From: Ailanthus altissimus
Taxonomy: Eukaryota; Streptophyta; Magnoliopsida; Sapindales; Simaroubaceae
Assembly: GCA_946807835.1 (NCBI GenBank)
Contig: OX327684.1
Span: forward strand, 19,926,501-19,990,500
Direction: 5' to 3'
DNA: 64,000 nucleotides
A program made the translations under genes and the position numbers. Shown here one piece after another: positions 58,056 to 64,000 of this stretch. The notes under the pieces were generated by a model. The model had not been told where the DNA came from, did no database searches, and saw only the letters and a list, made by a program, of their open reading frames with translations. Position 1 is the first letter of the stretch; every line of letters begins with the position of its first letter.

Positions 58056-61000
58056 TCTTAGAAAAGACTTGAAGCTTGGATCCGAGATAGTTGAACCTAT
58101 CTTAAGACAAAGGCGTAGTGAAAATATCTATTATCTTATCACAACTTGAAACAAATTTAACTTTTACTGTGCCAGCAGCTACTTTATCTTGGATGAAGTG
58201 AATATCCAATTCTTTATGCTTAGTATGAGCATGAAAAATTGGGTTAAATGTTAAGGCCTGTGCATTTTGATTATCACACTAAATAATAGGTGTGTTTAGA
58301 AACTGAATTTTTAGTTTTGACAGTAAGAATTTAATCCAGAGAACCTCTGAATATGCTAAGACTAAAGCTCTATACTCAGCCTCTGCTAAATACCTAGCCA
58401 CTACACTTTATTTTTTAGATGACCAAGAAATTAAATTATTACCTAAATATACATAATATCCTCCAATAGATTGACATTTGTACCATAATCTGCATCTGAG
58501 TAAGTTGTGAGAGTTAGGCTGCCTGTTTTGACAAATTCTAAGCCATGATCTGGTGTAGATTTGAGATATCTCAATATTATTTTGCATGCTTGCCAATGCC
58601 TCACTGTTGGACAAGCAAAAAACTGACTAAGTTTGTGCACAAAATATGACAACTTAGGTTTTGTTAAGGTAACATATTGTAGAGCTCTAATAATACTTTT
58701 GTACATTGTTGGATCAACAAACACATCTCCTTCATCTTTGGTATATTTCTGTCCTATGCTCATGAGAGTATCATAACCCTTACAATCTTGCATTTTTGCC
58801 TTTGCTAACAGGTTAGAAATGTATTTGACTTGAGATAGATGAAGACCAATACGTGTAGGTGTTATTTCAATTTCAAGAAAGAAGTTAAAACTTCCTAAAT
58901 CCTTTAAGGCAAAAACTCTGTTGATTTGGGCAATAATTTTTTTTAAATAAGTAGAGGAATGACCTGTTATAATAATGTCATCTATATATATCTAAACCAA
59001 GATCAGATTACCATTAATCCTCTTGAAAAACAAAGAAGTATTAAACTTTGAATTGATAAAATTCCATGTCACCAATGCATATTTAAGCTTCTCATACTAG
59101 GTCATTGGAGCATGTTTAAGACCATAAAGTGCCTTATTTAATTTACAAACATAAGAAGGAAACTAAGAACTTACAAAGTCCTCAGGTTGTGCCATATAAA
59201 CTGTCTCATTCAGATCACCATTGTGGAAGGTATTGTTATTATCAATTTGTCTGATTTTTTAGCCATTCATAACTGCCAAGCTGATAACTATCTTAACTGT
59301 TGATGCTTTAACAATAAGGCTAAAAGTTTCAAAGTAATCTACTCCAGGTGCTTGCAAGAACCTTTTTGCTATTAACTTAGCTTTGTATTTTGAAAGTGAC
59401 CCATCTGCATTATACTTTACTTTAACTGCCCATTTATTGTTAACTATTTTAGGTGTTGCAGTAGCTGGAACTAACTACCATGTCTAATTCTTAACTAAAG
59501 CATCATACTCCTCTTGCATAGCTTTCCTCCACTGATCATTGGATAAAGCTTCCTTGACTATTTTTATCTCAGGATGAACAACCAAGGATTGACTAATATA
59601 AGTTTTAGGCTTGAATATTCCTAGTTTAGATCTAGTGATCATAGGATGCAAAAAAGGAACTGTTAAAAGTTAATGTAGTTGTTGATTCTGGTATGAGGAC
59701 ATGTTAGAACTATTTTGAGATGATTGTGTTTGATTTACAGAAGAGTTATTTGTATTTGAATGTGAGGTTTGGTTAAGGTTTTGATGTAAAAGTGAATGGC
59801 TTAATGCTTGTGTTACTTCATGTGTAGCTGATATTACATCTTGTGAAGAGATTTTACATCTATTGACATGATTTTGAAGGTTTAGAACAAAACAAATGCT
59901 AGAACATTAATTTTGGCAGAACAATCATTTTTATTATCAGATGTTGATGACTCAAAACTCACATGTCTTGCAATAAAGTTCTTACCTGATGTATGCATGC
60001 ATTTGTAGCCTTTGTGAGAAGAATTATAACCAAGAAACACATACTTATGCTTATTATAAGGTCTAAGAAATGGGAAAGAGGTACAACTAAATGGTTTTAA
60101 AAAAGTATAATCAAGTATTGAATTAAAGATTTTTGAAAATGGTGATTGATAGCTAAGAACAAGAGTGGGTAATCTATTGATTAAGTATGTAATAGTATAA
60201 AATAATTCCCACAAAAAAAAATGGCCATTTTAGCTTAAGCTAGCAAAGTTAAGCCTATCTCAACTATATGTCTGTGTTTTCTTTCAACAACCCTATTTTA
60301 ATGATGTGTATATTGACATGTAATTCTAGACTAAATTCCATTATGTTTTAAGTGTTTAGAAAAGCTCATAAACTCCCCTCCCTAATCGGATTGTAGAGCC
60401 TTTATGACATATTCAAGTTGTTTTTAAACTTGTTTCTGAAATTGAATAAAGACATCTAAGGCTTCTGATTTATACTTTTGTGAAAAAGTTCAACTATACC
60501 TAGTGAAATCATCAACAAAGTTGATGTAATATTTATAATCATCCATTGATACAATAGGTGCTGGCCCTATAGGTCAATGTAGACAAGTGCAAGGGTTTTG
60601 TATCTTTTATATAGGTGGAAGGAAAATGACACTTGTGCAGTTTACCTAATTGACATGCATCATAAAAATCAAGCTTGTATTCTTTATTGCAAGATCTGGA
60701 TTTTTACAAAGTTTGAATACAGACTTTAAGATTAAAGGACTTGGATGTTCAAACCTCTTATGCCAAAGATTACAATCATCAGAATTCAAGGGCTGGCTAC
60801 TTGCAGATACAAGTAATGATTTACAACTAAACATTGAATTAGAAACAAATAAATCATATGCATACAATTGATTCTTATTTATATTACATTTGAAATCATT
60901 TTCAGAAAACAAGGACAACATAGAACTTGATTGACATGATTTAGAAGACTAAGAATGAAAACTTTCTGATGTCTCAAGTAAAGAACTTTTTCCAGTTAGT

Positions 61001-62502
61001 AGAAGCTTATATAAACCCTTCACAATTATACCCTACAACAGTACAATCCATTCTTTCTTGTCCTTTATAAGACATAAGTTAGAATAAAATTCGACATAAA
61101 CATTATTATCACCTACAAATTTAGAAATGCTTATTAAATTTTTGGTTATTGCAAGAACATATAATATGCTATTTAGACTTAATTGTAGGTTATTTTTGGT
61201 TTTTAGCTTTACATTTCCAATAAAGGTAATATCCAAGCCTTGACAACAATTAGTCTATACCTGAGTACTCAACTTTGCTGTTGAGATTAAAAGCATCATG
61301 AGTCAAGTGATGTGTTACACATGAGTCAATGTACTATCCCTCATCTGCAGACTCTTCTTGCACTTGTTGTGCAGCAATAAAAATAGCTTTATTATTTGTG
61401 TCTCCTTGATTTCCAAGTCCTTGTCCACAAGTATTGTAATGCTCATTATTTGCTTTATAAACAATTGTTGGTCTTGGCATATAATCAGAATTAAATCTGT
61501 AGTAGCACTTTACTGCAGAGTGACCTTGCCTCGCACATATATGATAAATCAGCTTTACATTACCTCTCTTAAAAGGATTTCTTCCTCCATACTATGCATT
61601 ATCCTTTTCTTTATTCATGGTAAAATTACCTCTACTAGCACTGTGATTGTAGAAGTTAGTATTAGTACTACCATTATTAAAATTGTTACTACTGAAGCCA
61701 ACTTTGTTGTTTCCAGCATTGAAATTCTTCTTCTGTCCCTTTTGTGCAATAGTAGTATTGAAACCAGCTTGATTTACCGCTTTAGATGAATTACTTTGTA
61801 ATATTATACTCTCTTGAGTTAATAACATGGTATAAGCTTCATTTAGACTAATAGATCTCAATTTACTTATTATCAAGACTACTACTGACTCAAAATCTAA
61901 TCCAACTTCAATTTCTGACACTAAATGCATGATAAAGTCTTCTTCATCCAGAACATATCCAGCAGTTGCTAATTCGTCCACAATCTCTTTCAATTTGAGA
62001 AAGTACTCCGACATTGAAAGCTAAAATTTCTTAAACTTTGATAACTTGAACTTTAATTGTACTATTTTAGCTTTAGATTGTGAGCCAAACTATTTTTCAA
62101 TTGCACTCTAAAGTTCAAATGAAGACTGAATTTTAATAACAAGACCTAAAATACTGTCATGAATTATAGAGAAAAGCTAGCTTAACAAAAATTGATTTTA
62201 CCTGATCCAAATCTCAAACTTAGGATTTTTAGATTTACTCAACCTTAAATCTTCACTTCTCATGCTTTGATCTGTCAAACCATCACTTAAAAATTATTCT
62301 GGACATTTTGATACTCTATTGATTAGATTCTCAAGTCGGTTAGCTCTTATGACAGCAATGACTTATGATTCTAAATAATGTAATTAGATTTATCGAGTTT
62401 TACAGTAGAGGGAAGAGAATAAGATGAGTTTTGTAAAGTGTTTTGAGTAGAAGTAATAGATCTAGTGTTTAAACCACTTGCTTTTTTTTTTCTTCATATT
62501 TA
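58056..62502 (-). pseudogene. copia gag-pol polyprotein, second element, broken
   Basis: From right to left on the - strand. Gag is at 62014-61592 (SEYFLKLKEIVDELATAGYV, then Asn-rich tail). A protease-proximal piece, NSILYVLAITKNLISISKF, is near 61180. GAG-pre-integrase LWHKRFEHPS is near 60780. The integrase C-part YLINRLPT, then YKCMH, is at 60180-59990. RT is near 59000 (YIDDIIITGHSS, the YVDD box with Ile) and continues through ALKDLGSFNFFLEIEI. RNase H is at 58793-58443 (RALQYVTLTKPKLSYFVHKL, then YSDADYGTN). PR-INT-RT-RH order gives Ty1/copia. Frameshifts and stops break the frame, so no product is expected, but the domains are better preserved than in the element at 28928. Confidence 0.9.
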
Positions 62503-62514
62503 GCTCTGATACCA
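62503..62514 (-). other. primer-binding site of the second copia element
   Basis: TGGTATCAGAGC on the - strand, the exact 12-base complement used by initiator tRNA-Met, directly follows the LTR end CTTTCATA with no spacer. Confidence 0.92.
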
Positions 62515-62916
62515 TATGAAAGATTGAAAGTTTCTATTTGGAAGTTGAGAAAGCGCTAGAAAAATAAAAGTACACAAGAGAAAACTGAATAATTTCTTTT
62601 ATTTCCTTTCAATCTTAACTACAGAAAAAAAAAATACAAGAGCTAACACCTTTTATATATACAAGAACATTCTAGAATGGCTATGATAAAAATACAAAAT
62701 AGAAGGAAACTAACTAACTAACTTGTCCATTTGCATAACAACTTGCCAGCTCAGCTGCCAACCCATCAATGTATAACAACCTTGAGAATAAATAAATTGT
62801 GCTTAGCTTAACTAACTTGCAACTTGTTAATTCCTCTGTTTTGAACCTATAACAACCTTCACGCCAATTCTGAAAGTATGCAGCAGTAGTACCACAAATG
62901 TTATTCTTCTATAATA
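62515..62916 (-). repeat. 5' LTR of the second copia element, 402 bp
   Basis: + strand ends TATGAAAGATTG...TTCTATAATA. The longer partner of 57679-58036. Presumed promoter of the element. Confidence 0.92.
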
Positions 62917-63083
62917 GTAATGATTTCAACACACTATTCAAGGGTTTGTATGAATTTAATAAAAGACATAAGGACGTTTCATGCATTGTTATGTGTGCTC
63001 CTAGTTCTTTTCATGGTCGGCTTTCCCCCACAAACAGCCTGCATCTCGTTCATTCCTCTTATGTTGCCCATTGGCTCTCTAAG
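62917..63083 (+). pseudogene. SABATH methyltransferase gene, continuation after the copia insertion
   Basis: The frame resumes as (G)[13 protein letters not shown], then [20 protein letters not shown] and [10 protein letters not shown]. These are the SABATH blocks that follow LNDLPGND: the G-S-F-(Y/H)-x-R-L-F-P segment and the substrate-pocket H-S-S-Y-S-x-x-W-L-S, with Ser to Val in the last one. CTCTAAG|GTTCG at 63081-63085 is a plausible donor. Downstream exons were not seen in the remaining 900 bases. The gene is dead because of the insertion and the upstream stops. Confidence 0.85.
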
Positions 63084-63440
63084 GTTCGTTTATTTACTTA
63101 TGGACTTGGTTTTTATATATACGTTGATGTAACATTTCAACAATGATCGACATAAAAAAAAAAAACTCCAACACTAAAATTAAAAGTTAAATTATTGGAA
63201 ACCCTAACATAAAAATTAAAACGTAATACGAAACCTTAACATAAAACTTGAAATTTTTTTCGTATTTCGATGAATTGTCTTAAGTATGTATGGTGGTAAA
63301 TCTTTAGCATATAATTAATGTGTTTGTGAAGAGTATGCTCATTTTAAATTAAATAACTCTTATTGTCAAGGATAATAACAAATTTGACTCTAAATGATTT
63401 AGGCTATGTTTGAAATTGTAATGTTATAACCAATTATTTA
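63084..63440. other. AT-rich, possible intron of the SABATH pseudogene
   Basis: No coding motif. A partial terminus-like phrase, GGCTATGTTTGAAATTGTAA at about 63402, resembles the MITE end just downstream. Confidence 0.35.
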
Positions 63441-63596
63441 GGGTATGTTTGGGATTGAGATGTTGTGCTTTTAATCATTAAACAGTAAATATATTAAGTG
63501 GTAAACATTAATTGTAAATAATAAAGTAAATTATTTAATTTTTAAAGTTAAATAGAAAAACAATATCTCAATTTTGAAACATTCCCTTAATTTCGA
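63441..63596. mobile_element. Tourist-like (PIF/Harbinger) MITE, 156 bp
   Basis: Termini GGGTATGTTTGGGATTGAGA and (reverse complement of the right end) GGGAATGTTTCAAAATTGAG match at most positions, and TTA flanks both sides (63438-63440 and 63597-63599). Confidence 0.75.
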
Positions 63597-63859
63597 GGAG
63601 AGAGCTTCATTGCAATTTTTAATCGATTAAATGAGTCAAATTTGTCATTTTAGGACTTATCTGTAAGAGTCTTGGATTATATTCATCCTCAATTGCAGTT
63701 CTTGTTCATTGTCCAACTAGTTTATTATGCTAACTGGAAATAATATATAAACGAAGGTACTAAGATTGACAAACAAAGCAAGGTTGTCAATTATGAGAAA
63801 GTTGATTAACAATTATTGAAATATAATTTAAAGAACAAACCAAGTGCGTTGGGTACTTG

Positions 63860-64000
63860 AGGATCAAATACGGACACGAAAGGAGGATGAAAGACCCATG
63901 GCAGTGCCTAGGTATAGGTGTCGTGGTGCCCCAGACAATGAGTAGATGCCACAGCGCTAAGAGCCCAATGCTGCGACGCTAGGCATGATCGCCCAATGTC
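63860..64000 (+). mobile_element. repeat family D, copy 3, cut by the window end
   Basis: GC-rich words (GTGCCTAGGTATAGGTGTCG, GAGCCCAATGCTGCGACGCT) match the cores of the D copies at 11318-12170 (- strand) and 23440-24264. The rest lies beyond the window. Confidence 0.5.

Larger units (their letters stand above)
57679..62916 (-). mobile_element. Ty1/copia LTR retrotransposon inserted in the SABATH gene, 5238 bp
   Basis: The left (3') LTR is 57679-58036 and the right (5') LTR 62515-62916, with primer-binding site and polypurine tract in place. The target duplication is GTAAC (57674-57678) / GTAAT (62917-62921). The coding phrase LPGN before and DFNTLFKG after the element fixes the empty site exactly. 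With that duplication the termini are 5'-TATTATAG...CTTTCATA-3' on the element's own strand, not TG...CA. Confidence 0.92.

Noticed and set aside
1..64000. CRISPR arrays, bacterial operons, plasmid or phage features
   Set aside because: Nothing of the kind is present. Gene structure and repeats are those of a plant nuclear genome.

Overview
The window is nuclear DNA of a dicot plant. It is AT-rich, its genes carry introns with ordinary plant splice sites, and it holds plant-only gene families (a WUSCHEL-type homeobox gene, BAHD acyltransferase, SABATH methyltransferase) among plant LTR retrotransposons, MULE/Kaonashi remnants, hAT and Tourist-like elements. The species cannot be fixed from the sequence.

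Layout. Positions 1-10600 hold a decayed Mutator-like (MULE) element. A transposase pseudogene (+ strand, SWIM finger at its 3' end) faces a Kaonashi-type DUF1985/Ulp1 pseudogene (- strand). Both are split by members of one long LTR family (called LTR-A here), and one LTR-A carries two further insertions. Positions 10600-24900 have no confident gene, only inverted-repeat elements, a repeat family called D, local tandem duplications and a Tourist-like element with a G-rich core. At 25018-26415 there is one intact, single-exon BAHD acyltransferase gene with a TATA box. Positions 28928-37907 are a decayed Ty1/copia element that carries two solo LTRs, each with a perfect 5-bp target duplication. 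It lies just upstream of a broken FAS1-domain gene.

The gene-bearing core is 39218-53647, all on the - strand: RPN8 (26S proteasome lid subunit, 10 exons, 310 aa), a WOX5-type homeobox gene (2 exons, 201 aa) and eIF3f (6 exons, 288 aa). All exon junctions were worked out by hand and all phases agree. The adjacent RPN8 and WOX5 match the Arabidopsis neighbours At3g11270/At3g11260 (and At5g05780/At5g05770). RPN8 and eIF3f are both MPN-domain subunits of PCI/MPN complexes. An hAT-type element sits in eIF3f intron 1.

Positions 57349-63083 are a SABATH methyltransferase pseudogene split inside its LNDLPGND motif by a 5.2-kb copia element. The coding sequence on both sides fixes the insertion point and shows that this element has unusual TA...TA LTR ends. 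The window closes with a small Tourist-like MITE and a further D-family fragment.

I found no convincing new biological system. The most informative points are the conserved RPN8-WOX5 neighbourhood, the insertion with gene-defined non-canonical LTR ends, the two-gene MULE remnant, and the datable nests of transposable elements.
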